Position numbers and translations under genes: made by a program. From an uncultured Synechococcus sp. (lineage in GTDB: Bacteria; Cyanobacteriota; Cyanobacteriia; Phormidesmidales; Phormidesmidaceae), in NCBI GenBank assembly GCA_937911865.1, contig CALDSK010000079.1:1-48691 (forward strand): a DNA stretch of 48,691 bases. The letters run 5' to 3'. Below are positions 17,201 through 26,501 of this stretch, piece after piece; position 1 is the stretch's first letter, and each line of letters begins with the position of its first letter. Under the pieces are notes generated by a model. That model did not search any database, was not told the DNA's origin, and saw only the letters and a list, made by a program, of their open reading frames with translations.

Positions 17201-20200
17201 AGCTAAGCCGCTCTGCTGGATAGTTCGGGTCTAGCGGCACATACGCCCCACCCGCCTTCAGCACGCCCAACACGGCAACTAACAGATCTAACGACTTCTC
17301 CAAACAAATGCCAACTTTCTCTTCTGGCCCTACACCCCGAGAACGAAGATAGTGACCCAGCTGATTCGCCCGCTCATTCAGCTCCCGGTAGCACAGCTGA
17401 TCTTCTCCATCCACTACTGCTACTGCGTCCGGCGTTTTCTCTACCTGCATCTCAAACAGCTGATGAATACAGAGATGAGTAGGATACTCTATCCAATGCT
17501 GCTGCCACTGCTGTTGCTGTTGTTTCTCTGCTGGTGTCAGCACGCTTAGCGCTGACAGCGGCTGGTCCAAATTCTCTGTTATCAGCTTCAACAGTTGCTG
17601 ATAGTGACCCATCAATCGCTCTATCGTCTCTTGCTTAAACAGGTCCGTATTGTACTCAACAAACCCTTCTAACCCGCCTTCGCCCTCTCGCATCGCCAGC
17701 GTCAGGTCAAACTTTGACGTAATCACATCCAGCTCTAAACCCTGTATCGTCAGCTCGGGCAGCACCAGCTCCGGCGTCGGCGCATTCTGCAACACAAACA
17801 TCACCTGAAACAAAGGCGTATGGCTCAAGCTGCGCTCTGGCTGTAGCGCTTCTACTAGCTTCTCAAACGGCAGGTCCTGATACGTGTAGGCATCCATCGA
17901 CACCTCGTACACCCGCTTCAGCACTTCTCTAAACGTCGGGTCGCCCGACAGGTCGCTACGCAGCACCAGAATGTTCACGAAGTAGCCAATCAGTCCTGAC
18001 GTCTCCGCCCGATTCCGATTCGCCACTGGCGCACCCACAACAATGTCATTCTGTCCGCTGTAGACTCGCAGCAGCACCTGGAACACGGCTAGCAGCAGCA
18101 TAAACAAAGTGACTTTGCTCTCCTGCGCTAGCTGCTGCAATCGCTCACTCAGCTCATCATCTACCTGAAAGCGAGCGCTGCTACCGTTGAAAGTCTGTAC
18201 CGCTGGTCGTGGGTAGTCTGTCGGTAGCTCTAGTACTGGCGACGCTCCTGCTAACGTTCGCTGCCAGTGAGACAGCATCGTATCGAGCACTGCACCCTGT
18301 AGGTACTGGCGCTGCCAACTAGCAAAGTCTGCGTACTGGATAGGCAGCGTGGGCAAAGCAGGTTCTCGTTCTTCTACAAACGCGCCATATAGCTGACCTA
18401 GCTCCCTCGCAAATATCTCTATCGACCATCCATCGGCCACAATATGATGCAGCGTAATCACAAGTACATGCGATTGCGCACTACGGCGCAGCAGCACCGT
18501 CCGCATCAGCGGCCCACTACTCAAATCGAACAGCTTTTTTGCCTCTTCAAATATCACTACATCGATATTCTCTTCTGCACTAATATCAACTACTGGCAAC
18601 GACAGCTGACTCTCATCTTCAATAACTTGTACAGGACGATCGGCCTGAGTAGGAAAAACCGTTTTCAGCACAGTGTGACGTTCTTTTAGAGCGTCCAAAC
18701 TTCTTGCTAGGGCCGATACATCCAGCGCGCCTGTCAAGCGCAACGGCATCGGCATATTGTAGGTAGGGCCAATGTCTTCTAGCTGATTGAGAAACCATAG
18801 ACTCTCCTGCGCATACGACAGCGGTAGCGGTCCCTCATGCTCCACAGGTGTAATTGCCGGAGCGGCTTCAATCTGCTGACGGCAAATCGCTTCAACCTGC
18901 TCAGCGATTTGAGCAACTGTTGGGGCCTCAAACATTGTTCGAAGGGGCAGCTCAATACCAACCGCTTCTCTAAGCTGAGCAATTACCTGTGTCGCTAAAA
19001 GAGAATGACCACCCAAATCGAAGAAGTTATCGTGTATGCCGACGGTATCTAGCTTTAATACTGCTTGCCAAATGTTGCTGATCTGTTGTTCGGTGCGATC
19101 GCGCGGCGCAACAAACCCAGTGTCCGGATACCGCTGAAAAACGTCAGGCATCGGCAAAGCCCGACGGTCAATTTTACCGTTAGGCAACAGTGGCAACGCG
19201 TCAAGCTCTATCACGTGCGAAGGTACCATATAGCCCGGCAGCTTATTCTTCAAGGCCGTTCGCAGCTTAGCAATATCTAGCGGCTCAGCAGATAAACCGG
19301 GCGCTACATAAGCCACAAGATTCTGAACATTGTCGCCGTTAGACTGAACAACAACAGCCGCCTCCCCGACTGCCGCATACTGCTTGATCGCCGCTTCTAC
19401 TTCACCTAGTTCAATTCGGAACCCGCGTAGCTTAATCTGCGAATCGCTACGGCCTAGCAGTTCAATACTGCCATCAATGCCATATCGGGCCAGGTCACCT
19501 GTTTTATAAACCGTCTGCGAACGCAAATCTCTATCTGGATCTCTATCTAGCTCCAAAAACTTCTCTTGTGTCAGCTCAGGTCGATTCACGTAACCTCTTG
19601 CTATACCCACTCCACCGATATACAGTTCTCCTGTAATACCCACTGGAACAGACTGAGCGTCAGCATCTAATATCAAAGCCTGTGTGTTGGCAAAGGGGCG
19701 ACCAATCGGCAGCAGTCCTTTTGCGTTCTCTATTCTCGTGAACCGATCTAACTCAAAGTACGTGCTGTCTATTGTTGCCTCGCTCAATCCGTATGAATTG
19801 ATTAGCCGCGTGTCGGCAGAACAAAGAGACATTAGCTTTTCAAAATCTTGCCAATAAACACTGTCTGAGCCCACAACAACTAGCTTCATAAATGACAGCG
19901 TCTGCTCTGTCTTTTGAAGGTAGTTTACAAGATGTCTTAGAACAGGAGGAGAAAACTCAGCAGCTTCTATGGTATGTGATCGCATCAATCCATACAGCCG
20001 CTCAGCATCTAGCAGTAAGTCTTTTGAACAAAGAACAAGCCGAGCGCCTGAGCAAAGCGATCGCACCCAATCTCCAGTAAACACATCAAAAGAGAAATTA
20101 GCCATTTGCAAATGACTAGAGATGTTCTTGAGATCATAAGCATCTTGCCAAGCAAAATAGGCATTCACCAGGCTACGGTGCTCAATCATCACACCCTTCG

Positions 20201-23200
20201 CCTGTCCGGTAGAGCCTGATGTATAGATGATGTATACCAGGTTGCTGGGTGTGGCCGCTCTCGACAAATTATCGATATCTTCGCGCGACACTATCTGCTG
20301 ACTCTCATCCAGACAGACAGCAATGCCTTGCCACTCAGACAGCTTTTCAACAATCTCAGAGTGGGTAAGAACTAGCGCTACCTGTGAATCTTCTAGCATG
20401 TACGCTAGCCGCTCTGCTGGATAGTTCGGGTCCAGCGGCACATAGGCCCCGCCCGCCTTCAACACACCCAACACTGCCACCATCAGCTCTAGTGACTTAT
20501 CCAAACAAATGCCAACTCTCTCCTCTGGTCTTACTCCACTACCGCGCAGATAGTGACCCAGCTGATTCGCTTGCTCATTCAACTCTCTGTAGCTCAGCTG
20601 CGCTTCTCCATACACCACTGCCACCGCATCCGGCGTCCGCTCTACCTGCGCCTCAAACAGCTGATGAATACACAGATGTGTGGGATAGTCTGTTGCACTC
20701 TGCTGCCACTGCTGCTGCTGTTGTTTCTCCACTGGTGTCAGTATGCTCAACGCTGACAGCCGCTGCTCTGGGCACTCAACTATCAGCTTCAACAGCTGCT
20801 GATAGTGACCCATCAATCGCTCTATCGTCTCTCGCTTAAACAAGTCCGTGTTGTACTCAACAAACCCTTCTAGTCCACCTTCGCCCTCTCGCATCGCCAG
20901 CGTCAGGTCAAACTTTGACGTAATCACGTCTAGCTCTATCCCCTGTATCGTCAGCTCGGGCAGCACCAGCTCCGGCGTCGGCGCATTCTGCAACACAAAC
21001 ATCACCTGAAACAAAGGCGTATGGCTCAAGCTGCGCTCTGGCTGTAGCGCTTCTACTAGCTTCTCAAACGGCAGGTCCTGATACGTGTAGGCATCCATCG
21101 ACACCTCGTACACCCGCTTCAGCACTTCTCTAAACGTCGGGTCGCCCGACAGGTCGCTACGCAGCACCAGAATGTTCACGAAGTAGCCAATCAGTCCTGA
21201 CGTCTCCGCCCGATTCCGATTCGCTACGGGTGCACCCACAACAATGTCATCTTGGCCGCTGTAGACTCGCAGCAGCACCTGGAACACAGCTAGTAGCAGC
21301 ATAAATAAAGTGACTTTGCGCTCCTGCGCTAGCTGCTGCAGCTGGTCGCTTAGCTCACTATCGACCTGAAAGCGAGCGCTGCTACCGTTAAACGTCTGTA
21401 CCGCTGGTCGTGGGTAGTCTGTTGGGAGTTCCAGGACAGGCGGCGCATCTGCTAACGTTCGCTGCCAGTGAGACAGCATCGTATCGAGCACTGCGCCCTG
21501 TAGGTACTGGCGCTGCCAACTAGCAAAGTCTGCGTACTGGATAGGCAGCTCTGGCAGTGTAGGCTCTCGTTCTTCTACAAACGCGCTGTAGAGCTGACCT
21601 AATTCTCTTGCGAATATTTCTATCGACCAGCCATCGGCCACAATATGATGCAGCGTAATCACAAGTACGTGCGATTGTGCGCTACAGCGCAGCAGCACCG
21701 TCCGTATCAGCGAGCCACAACTCAAGTCAAACAGCTTCTTCGCTTCTTCGAATATCAGCGAATCAACAGACTCTTCCGCACTAACATCAACTATCGGCAG
21801 CGATCGCAAGCTCTCTCTATCAAAAACCTGAACAGATTGGCTAGGAAAGACTGTTCGCAATATCATATGACGCGCACTCAGCGCTTCCAAACTCTTCTCT
21901 AATGCCACTACGTTTAGCGCACCCGTCAGGCGCAACGGCATTGGCATATTGTAAGTAGGGCCAATGTCTTCTAGCTGATTGAGAAACCATAGACTCTCCT
22001 GTGCATACGACAGGGGTATTTTGTCTTTGTTCGCGGTAGGTGTAATGGTAGGAATCGAGCGAAGCTGCTGCTGACAGGCCGCTTCAACATACTCTCCTAT
22101 CTGGGCAATCGTTGGCTGGTCAAACATCAGGCGTAGCGGCAGCTCAACCTGAAAGGCCTGGCGCATTTGCGCGATCGCCTGAGTCGCCAGAAGAGAATGC
22201 CCACCCAGATCAAAAAAGCTATCGTGTATGCCCACATCGTCAAGATGCAACAAGTCTATCCAAAGCTTAGCCAGCTGCTTTTCAATCCAATTGCGAGGAA
22301 CAACCGCACCTGTCTCCAAACTACGTTCAAATACCTCTGGCACAGGTAACGCTCGCCGATCAACCTTGCCATTCACATTTAAAGGAAAAGACTCCAATAG
22401 AACAATTCCACCAGGCAGCATCGGCGCAGGCAGCTTCTCAGCAAGAAAGACTCTGACCTCAGCAGACATAATCGACTGTTCTGGCTCGCACACTACGTAG
22501 GCAATCAGACGCTTCAGCCCTCGGTCTTTGCGCACAATAACAACACCCTGCCAAATGGCTGGATGCTTTGCTAGCGTCGCTTCAATCTCACCCAGCTCAA
22601 TCCGAAAACCGCGCAGCTTAATCTGAGAATCGCCACGCCCCAAATATTCAATATTGCCGTCACTAAGATAGCGAGCGCGATCGCCCGTCTTATACAGCCG
22701 AGGAAAATCACCGGTCGCTTCAACAAATCTCTCTTGCGTCAGGTCCGGGCGATTGAGATAGCCCCGAGCAATCCCTCTACCACCGATATACAGCTCTCCT
22801 GCTACACCCACTGGAACTAACTGCATTTGCTCATCTAGCACCCACAGCTGTGTGTTATCAAAAGGGCGACCAATCGGCACCATACCCTCACCGGTCAACG
22901 CTTCTGACAGGTCTAAAGAAGTCGTCTCAAAATAGCTGCTGTCAATGGTCGCTTCACTCACGCCATAGGAGTTAACCACTCTAGTACCAACGGAGCACAA
23001 CTGCTTTAGCTGCTGATACTCTTGAACATAAAAAGCATCCGAACCCACAACCAGCAAACGCATAAACGCTAGCGTCTGATCGCTCTGCTGCAAGTACTGC
23101 ATTAGCGTGCGGACTACCGCAGGCCCAAATTCGGCAGCATCCACAGCCTGAGATATCATTAGCGAATACAGCTGCTCAGGCTCTAGCAGCCAGTCTTGCG

Positions 23201-25778
23201 GGCACACCACCAGCCGCCCGCCGGACCCAAGGGCGCGAACCACATCTCCAGCAAAAACATCAAAAGAGAAACTGGCCATTTGTAGATGGCTAGAAAGCGA
23301 TCGCAGCTGATAAGCCGACTCCCAGGCAAAGTAAGCGTTCACTAAATTGCGATGCTCAACCATCACCCCTTTAGCTCGCCCGGTAGAACCAGAGGTATAA
23401 ACAATGTAGGCAAGTTGCCTGGGTGAAACTGATTGAGTCAGATTATGTTGTGGCTGTTCAAATAATTTCAGCTGGTCTAAACAAATACATGAGATATCAC
23501 TTTCAGGCAAGGTCTCTAGCAAGCTGGAGTCGGTCAGCAGCGATCGCACTTCCGCATCGCCCAGCATAAACAACAGTCTCTCTGCTGGATAGTTGGGGTC
23601 TAGGGGCACATAGGTACCGCCCACCTTCAAAACGGCTAGCAAAGCAACAAACAGCGTAGGCGATCGCTCCAAATAAATGCCAACTCGACTCTCTGTATCC
23701 ACGCCTTGGCTTTGCAGATAGCGCGCTAATTGATTAGCCTGAGCATTCAGCTGCTGATAGGTCAGCTGATGATAAGAGATTTCTTCTGAATTACTATCGG
23801 ACGATTGATTGCTTAAGTCAGGGCAGATAATTGCGATCGCATCCGGCGTTTTTTCAGCCTGCCGCTCAACTAAATGATGAACACATAAATCAACCGGGTA
23901 GTCAGTCGCTCGCTCAGAGGTTGGCGCAGACCAGCTACGCAGCAGCCGTTGTTCCGCAGTCGTCAAAACGGGCAGGCAAGCAATGGGCGAATCAGGAGCA
24001 GCCACAATGCCCTCTAGCAAAGTCTGAAAATGGCTAGCCATGCCGTGGATCGTGCTTGCCTCAAAGAGATCGCTACCGTAGCGAAAAATGCCAATCAGGC
24101 GATCGCGCGTCTCCATAATGTCGAACACCAGATCGTTCTGTCCCTCCTGCTGAGGAATCTCGAACGGCGCTAGCGCCAAATCTCCCCATCGCACGCCCTC
24201 ACCAATCTGATTAGAAACCGACAGTTCAAAATCACCCGCCAGCTTAGGCAAATTCAGCACGTTAAAAGCCGAACGAAACAGTCCCGGCTGACTCAAATCA
24301 CGATTAAGCCCTAGCCGCTCTACCAGCACAGGCGCAGGATACTCCTGATGCGACAGCGCCGCTAAAACCGTCTGTTTCACCTGCGCTAACAGCGCTAAAA
24401 AAGTGGGACTATCCGCCAAGTTAGCGCGTAGCGCAATCATATTGACAAAAAAGCCAACGGTACGCGCAAACCTTGGCTGACTCCGCCCACTCGCAGGCGT
24501 GCCCACAACAATATCGGTCTGCCCCGTGTAGCGATACAGCAAAACCTGAAACGCGCTCAGCAGCGTGGCATAAGGCGTCGCTCCCTGGTCTTTCGCTAGC
24601 GTCCTCAGCCGAGCAGTCAACTCAGGCGACATCTCAAAAGAGAAAGAAGCGCCCTGCTGACTTTGCCCGCTAGGTGGCGAATGGTCAGTCGGCAGTAACA
24701 AAGTCGGCACAGCTTCTAGCTGCTGTTGCCAATAGGCCCAAAGCGTTTCACCCCGCTCGCTCGCAACCAAATCGCGCTGCCACTGCACAAAATCGATATA
24801 GCTCTCGGTCGCTGACGCTAGCGCTGGCAATTGCTCTGACGACTGCTCTGTCTGTATCGCCGGGTACAGCTGCCGTAACTCCTCTAACAAAATGCCAAAA
24901 GAGACACCATCTACCGCAATGTGGTGAATGCCCAAAACTAAAACATGCTGCTGGGGCGATCGCGTTAAAACAGTCACGCGCAGAACTGGCCCTGACTCAA
25001 GATCAAAGGGACGCTGATAGGCTGCGATCGCCTCATGTTTGATCGCGTCCTCTTCCCAGCCAGCGACATCAATCTGTTCAAATAGCTGATTACAATCAAA
25101 CGCATGAGCCGCATGAATCTCCTGAAACGGCTCAGCGCTCTCCTGTCCGTAGGTTGTTCTCAGCGTAGGATGGCGCTCCATCAGCACCTGAACGGCGCGC
25201 TTCAGACTGTCAATGTTCAACTCAGACTGAATTCGAGCGGTAAATGCCAGATTGTAGGCCGCGCTGTCAGGCGCAAGCTTAAACAAAAACCAGAGCCCCC
25301 ACTGGCCTTGGGAAAGCGGATACCGACCGGGCGCAGGCAAAGAGACGCTTTGGCTATGAGTCAAAGCATCCGATAGCTGTAACAACGAATTAGAGGAAGG
25401 AACAGCTTCCTCTCGGCTCTCTTCTGTCAGAGAGAAGTTTGTATCAGGAAACGCTGTTTGAATATGAGCCGCTAAGCTAGCAACTGTCGAGGTCTCTAGA
25501 ATGGTCTGCAAAGAAACATCTACCGCCAGCTCACTGAGCAGATAGGTTCTTAGCTCTGTTGCCATCAGCGAGTCAAACCCAAAGTAGCTCAGTGGCTGCT
25601 GAAGATCTATTAAATCGATATCAATGCCAGAGATACTTGAAACCTGTTGACGAAGAGAGGCCGCCAGTGACGCCTGGCTATTAGTTTTAGACCGTTCTTC
25701 TAATGTCTGATCTTCTAGTGCCTGTTCTTCTGATGTCTGTTCTTCTAGTACAGGTGGCTGCTGTTGTGTAGCGCTCAT
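14211..25778 (-). CDS. Three-module NRPS with N-terminal acyl carrier domain (ScoB+ScoA-like)
   Basis: A 3855-residue nonribosomal peptide synthetase. The order is ACP - C1 - A1 - PCP1 - C2 - A2 - PCP2 - C3 - A3 - PCP3 - C4. The carrier serines are Ser70 (YFGFDSLMATEL), Ser1195, Ser2259 and Ser3326 (the last three in LGGHSLLAT). Condensation histidine motifs start at 285 (HHIAVDG), 1377 and 2444 (HHIVADG) and 3522 (HHIVTDG). Adenylation core YTSGSTG motifs lie near 795, 1855 and 2918. The A-domain specificity residues read DVGELVSIDK, DVGEVVSIDK and DVGELVSIDK, close to the known ornithine code DVGEIGSIDK. There is no epimerisation, methylation, thioesterase or reductase domain; the chain ends in a condensation domain that must release or modify the product. 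A ribosome site AGGTGA precedes the ATG, and the gene starts 18 nt after the FcoT-like gene. Modules 2 and 3 share long identical DNA, a sign of recent duplication or conversion. Confidence 0.95.
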   Translation of the reverse strand: MSATQQQPPVLEEQTSEEQALEDQTLEERSKTNSQASLAASLRQQVSSISGIDIDLIDLQQPLSYFGFDSLMATELRTYLLSELAVDVSLQTILETSTVASLAAHIQTAFPDTNFSLTEESREEAVPSSNSLLQLSDALTHSQSVSLPAPGRYPLSQGQWGLWFLFKLAPDSAAYNLAFTARIQSELNIDSLKRAVQVLMERHPTLRTTYGQESAEPFQEIHAAHAFDCNQLFEQIDVAGWEEDAIKHEAIAAYQRPFDLESGPVLRVTVLTRSPQQHVLVLGIHHIAVDGVSFGILLEELRQLYPAIQTEQSSEQLPALASATESYIDFVQWQRDLVASERGETLWAYWQQQLEAVPTLLLPTDHSPPSGQSQQGASFSFEMSPELTARLRTLAKDQGATPYATLLSAFQVLLYRYTGQTDIVVGTPASGRSQPRFARTVGFFVNMIALRANLADSPTFLALLAQVKQTVLAALSHQEYPAPVLVERLGLNRDLSQPGLFRSAFNVLNLPKLAGDFELSVSNQIGEGVRWGDLALAPFEIPQQEGQNDLVFDIMETRDRLIGIFRYGSDLFEASTIHGMASHFQTLLEGIVAAPDSPIACLPVLTTAEQRLLRSWSAPTSERATDYPVDLCVHHLVERQAEKTPDAIAIICPDLSNQSSDSNSEEISYHQLTYQQLNAQANQLARYLQSQGVDTESRVGIYLERSPTLFVALLAVLKVGGTYVPLDPNYPAERLLFMLGDAEVRSLLTDSSLLETLPESDISCICLDQLKLFEQPQHNLTQSVSPRQLAYIVYTSGSTGRAKGVMVEHRNLVNAYFAWESAYQLRSLSSHLQMASFSFDVFAGDVVRALGSGGRLVVCPQDWLLEPEQLYSLMISQAVDAAEFGPAVVRTLMQYLQQSDQTLAFMRLLVVGSDAFYVQEYQQLKQLCSVGTRVVNSYGVSEATIDSSYFETTSLDLSEALTGEGMVPIGRPFDNTQLWVLDEQMQLVPVGVAGELYIGGRGIARGYLNRPDLTQERFVEATGDFPRLYKTGDRARYLSDGNIEYLGRGDSQIKLRGFRIELGEIEATLAKHPAIWQGVVIVRKDRGLKRLIAYVVCEPEQSIMSAEVRVFLAEKLPAPMLPGGIVLLESFPLNVNGKVDRRALPVPEVFERSLETGAVVPRNWIEKQLAKLWIDLLHLDDVGIHDSFFDLGGHSLLATQAIAQMRQAFQVELPLRLMFDQPTIAQIGEYVEAACQQQLRSIPTITPTANKDKIPLSYAQESLWFLNQLEDIGPTYNMPMPLRLTGALNVVALEKSLEALSARHMILRTVFPSQSVQVFDRESLRSLPIVDVSAEESVDSLIFEEAKKLFDLSCGSLIRTVLLRCSAQSHVLVITLHHIVADGWSIEIFARELGQLYSAFVEEREPTLPELPIQYADFASWQRQYLQGAVLDTMLSHWQRTLADAPPVLELPTDYPRPAVQTFNGSSARFQVDSELSDQLQQLAQERKVTLFMLLLAVFQVLLRVYSGQDDIVVGAPVANRNRAETSGLIGYFVNILVLRSDLSGDPTFREVLKRVYEVSMDAYTYQDLPFEKLVEALQPERSLSHTPLFQVMFVLQNAPTPELVLPELTIQGIELDVITSKFDLTLAMREGEGGLEGFVEYNTDLFKRETIERLMGHYQQLLKLIVECPEQRLSALSILTPVEKQQQQQWQQSATDYPTHLCIHQLFEAQVERTPDAVAVVYGEAQLSYRELNEQANQLGHYLRGSGVRPEERVGICLDKSLELMVAVLGVLKAGGAYVPLDPNYPAERLAYMLEDSQVALVLTHSEIVEKLSEWQGIAVCLDESQQIVSREDIDNLSRAATPSNLVYIIYTSGSTGQAKGVMIEHRSLVNAYFAWQDAYDLKNISSHLQMANFSFDVFTGDWVRSLCSGARLVLCSKDLLLDAERLYGLMRSHTIEAAEFSPPVLRHLVNYLQKTEQTLSFMKLVVVGSDSVYWQDFEKLMSLCSADTRLINSYGLSEATIDSTYFELDRFTRIENAKGLLPIGRPFANTQALILDADAQSVPVGITGELYIGGVGIARGYVNRPELTQEKFLELDRDPDRDLRSQTVYKTGDLARYGIDGSIELLGRSDSQIKLRGFRIELGEVEAAIKQYAAVGEAAVVVQSNGDNVQNLVAYVAPGLSAEPLDIAKLRTALKNKLPGYMVPSHVIELDALPLLPNGKIDRRALPMPDVFQRYPDTGFVAPRDRTEQQISNIWQAVLKLDTVGIHDNFFDLGGHSLLATQVIAQLREAVGIELPLRTMFEAPTVAQIAEQVEAICRQQIEAAPAITPVEHEGPLPLSYAQESLWFLNQLEDIGPTYNMPMPLRLTGALDVSALARSLDALKERHTVLKTVFPTQADRPVQVIEDESQLSLPVVDISAEENIDVVIFEEAKKLFDLSSGPLMRTVLLRRSAQSHVLVITLHHIVADGWSIEIFARELGQLYGAFVEEREPALPTLPIQYADFASWQRQYLQGAVLDTMLSHWQRTLAGASPVLELPTDYPRPAVQTFNGSSARFQVDDELSERLQQLAQESKVTLFMLLLAVFQVLLRVYSGQNDIVVGAPVANRNRAETSGLIGYFVNILVLRSDLSGDPTFREVLKRVYEVSMDAYTYQDLPFEKLVEALQPERSLSHTPLFQVMFVLQNAPTPELVLPELTIQGLELDVITSKFDLTLAMREGEGGLEGFVEYNTDLFKQETIERLMGHYQQLLKLITENLDQPLSALSVLTPAEKQQQQQWQQHWIEYPTHLCIHQLFEMQVEKTPDAVAVVDGEDQLCYRELNERANQLGHYLRSRGVGPEEKVGICLEKSLDLLVAVLGVLKAGGAYVPLDPNYPAERLSYMLEDSQVAIVLTHSEIVEILSGIEKPFTLDTQWEEIAQLPTTNLTQTAKPENLSYVVYTSGSTGRAKGVMVEHRSLVNAYFAWQDAYNLKCLSSHLQMASFSFDVFTGDWVRSLCSGAQLVLCPKDLLLEPDRLYTLMRENTIDAAEFSPAVVRLLIQYLQQTQQTLEFMKMLVVGSDTVYAEDYRQLRALCSAQTRIINSYGVSEATIDSTYFESPPLNLPTEGPVPIGYALANTQLHILNSDLQPLPVGIPGELHISGAGVARGYSNQPELTQERFLQLEEDSSSSIYKTLYKTGDLACYRSDGVVELLGRCDYQVKLRGFRIEVGEIEAVLTDHAAVQSAVVVLRNDVVGGEQLVAYLVPAPTEHSALDNLSLQEELRTFAKSQLPSYMVPAYFVVLKRLPLSPNGKIDRLALPVPEVNVEAYETFVAPSTTTEAKLAEIWTEILQLPQVGVQDNFFDLGGHSLLATALIFRIRQTFSVEFPLRYLFNAPTIAALAQIIDSLQPTARLQKELTAQPRTAATLVSLSFSQQYIWQMHQADQSGAGLNSSILVRFNGELNPQTVERSLDEIVRRHEILRTVFVVEEKEGEAVPMQKVLPALSVPLIFENLQHLPIEQRETEAINLGVEIGQRPFPLDAPPLIRAALFRLSAQEHWLLITAHHIVTDGWSFGILLQTLDRLIQTDVDAPLLPEMAVQYADFALWQRQVYSETVIAQQLSYWQQRLVPKGLPTHSEMPNNITPTDKTAHQYFTHFSAALASKIVAWSREQGVTSFAVLLAGLKLALAEWSQQQEILVVATVGNRTPPETEPLIGCFINDVILRSHLQPNHTGKAFVQQLQTTVNEAIDHKEVPLQQVIEQTKRHRPLTLMASLTMTPSVQSSDALPNWEPVDLQSKASQHENQWTDIPTELYTIGTTETTPLEIYAELSTTVRLVVSYSTECFTREEVEQLFERYQSLLTSLISSPERILSSHLSGHLFGSLEDSLSLSTVSKEVR
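17740..18023. repeat. Internal NRPS repeat, copy in the C3 region
   Basis: By eye these 284 nt match 20941-21224 without a mismatch, at an offset of exactly 3201 nt (1067 codons, one C-A-PCP module). It encodes the C-terminal half of condensation domain 3 (residues about 2585-2680). High similarity continues on both sides. Confidence 0.85.
20941..21224. repeat. Internal NRPS repeat, copy in the C2 region
   Basis: The partner of 17740-18023, in condensation domain 2 (residues about 1519-1613). Synonymous sites are also identical, which points to recent duplication or gene conversion rather than protein-level selection. Confidence 0.85.
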
Positions 25779-25796
25779 GCCAAAATCACCTAAACC

Positions 25797-26384
25797 CTAC
25801 GACGACAGCGAATAATTAGCGCTTTGAGCCTGCCTGGCCTCTTTTGCTCTTCGTGCAGCTGTATCCACCACACAAACGGTCACCTGCCCCTCCGACCAGC
25901 CGTTCTCGTCGTAAAAGGCACAAGACGTTTTAACGCTAACCAGCCCGCTACGCGCAGCACACTTATCAATAGACAACATGCCTTGAAACGCACTTGCATC
26001 AACCGGTTTTCTAAACGTGCTAGAAAATCGAGTAATCAAAAAGTCACTAAGCTGACGGCGCTTATAAAGCTCTAAATCCCAATCGCTCATCTCTAGTAGC
26101 AAATGATTTTGCAACAGGTAGGCAATCAGAACATAGAAAATTTGGTTGTAGCAAATGTTGAACTCAACCGAATTAAAATGACCAGTATCGTCAATATAGC
26201 AGGACTCTTCAATAGCAAAATCACCTTTAATAAAGCCCATACTCTTCTCTGGCGAACCGTCAGGCGGATAGTAAAACTGGGCGCTTTTCAGATATTGACA
26301 GTCTGCCTTATAAGGAGACAAAAACCGCTCTAACAGCGCTTTACTAACCCTTTCCGCCCGAGAAAAGGCTCGATTGGTATCCAT
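25797..26384 (-). CDS. FcoT/ScoD-type hot-dog protein, isonitrile lipopeptide pathway
   Basis: A 195-residue protein of the FcoT family (Rv0098 of M. tuberculosis, ScoD of Streptomyces). The signature is visible at residues 59-82 (EESCYIDDTGHFNSVEFNIC, followed by YNQ), along with FSSTFRKPVDASAF and the CAFYDENGWSEGQVTV strand pair. In isonitrile biosynthesis this thioesterase-fold enzyme adds glycine to the beta carbon of an alpha,beta-unsaturated acyl chain, making the N-carboxymethyl intermediate. I start at the ATG at 26384, since the GTG just before it leaves only 4 nt to the AGGA ribosome site. It is the second gene of the operon, 117 nt after the oxygenase and 18 nt before the NRPS. 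Pairing with the oxygenase next door strengthens the call beyond either gene alone. Confidence 0.88.
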   Translation of the reverse strand: MDTNRAFSRAERVSKALLERFLSPYKADCQYLKSAQFYYPPDGSPEKSMGFIKGDFAIEESCYIDDTGHFNSVEFNICYNQIFYVLIAYLLQNHLLLEMSDWDLELYKRRQLSDFLITRFSSTFRKPVDASAFQGMLSIDKCAARSGLVSVKTSCAFYDENGWSEGQVTVCVVDTAARRAKEARQAQSANYSLSS

Positions 26385-26501
26385 CACAGCATCCTTTGGT
26401 AAAAGAGAGATTTTTCACAAAAAAGTACTCAAAAAAAACACTACGTACACAAAACCAGACACAAAAGCCCTTGAGCATAAAAGAGCACAAAACAAAAACC
26501 C

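Noticed and set aside
14455..25376. Many plus-strand open frames of 60-151 codons opposite the NRPS gene
   Set aside because: They lie on the complement of strongly supported domains, repeat with the modules, lack ribosome sites and encode low-complexity sequence.
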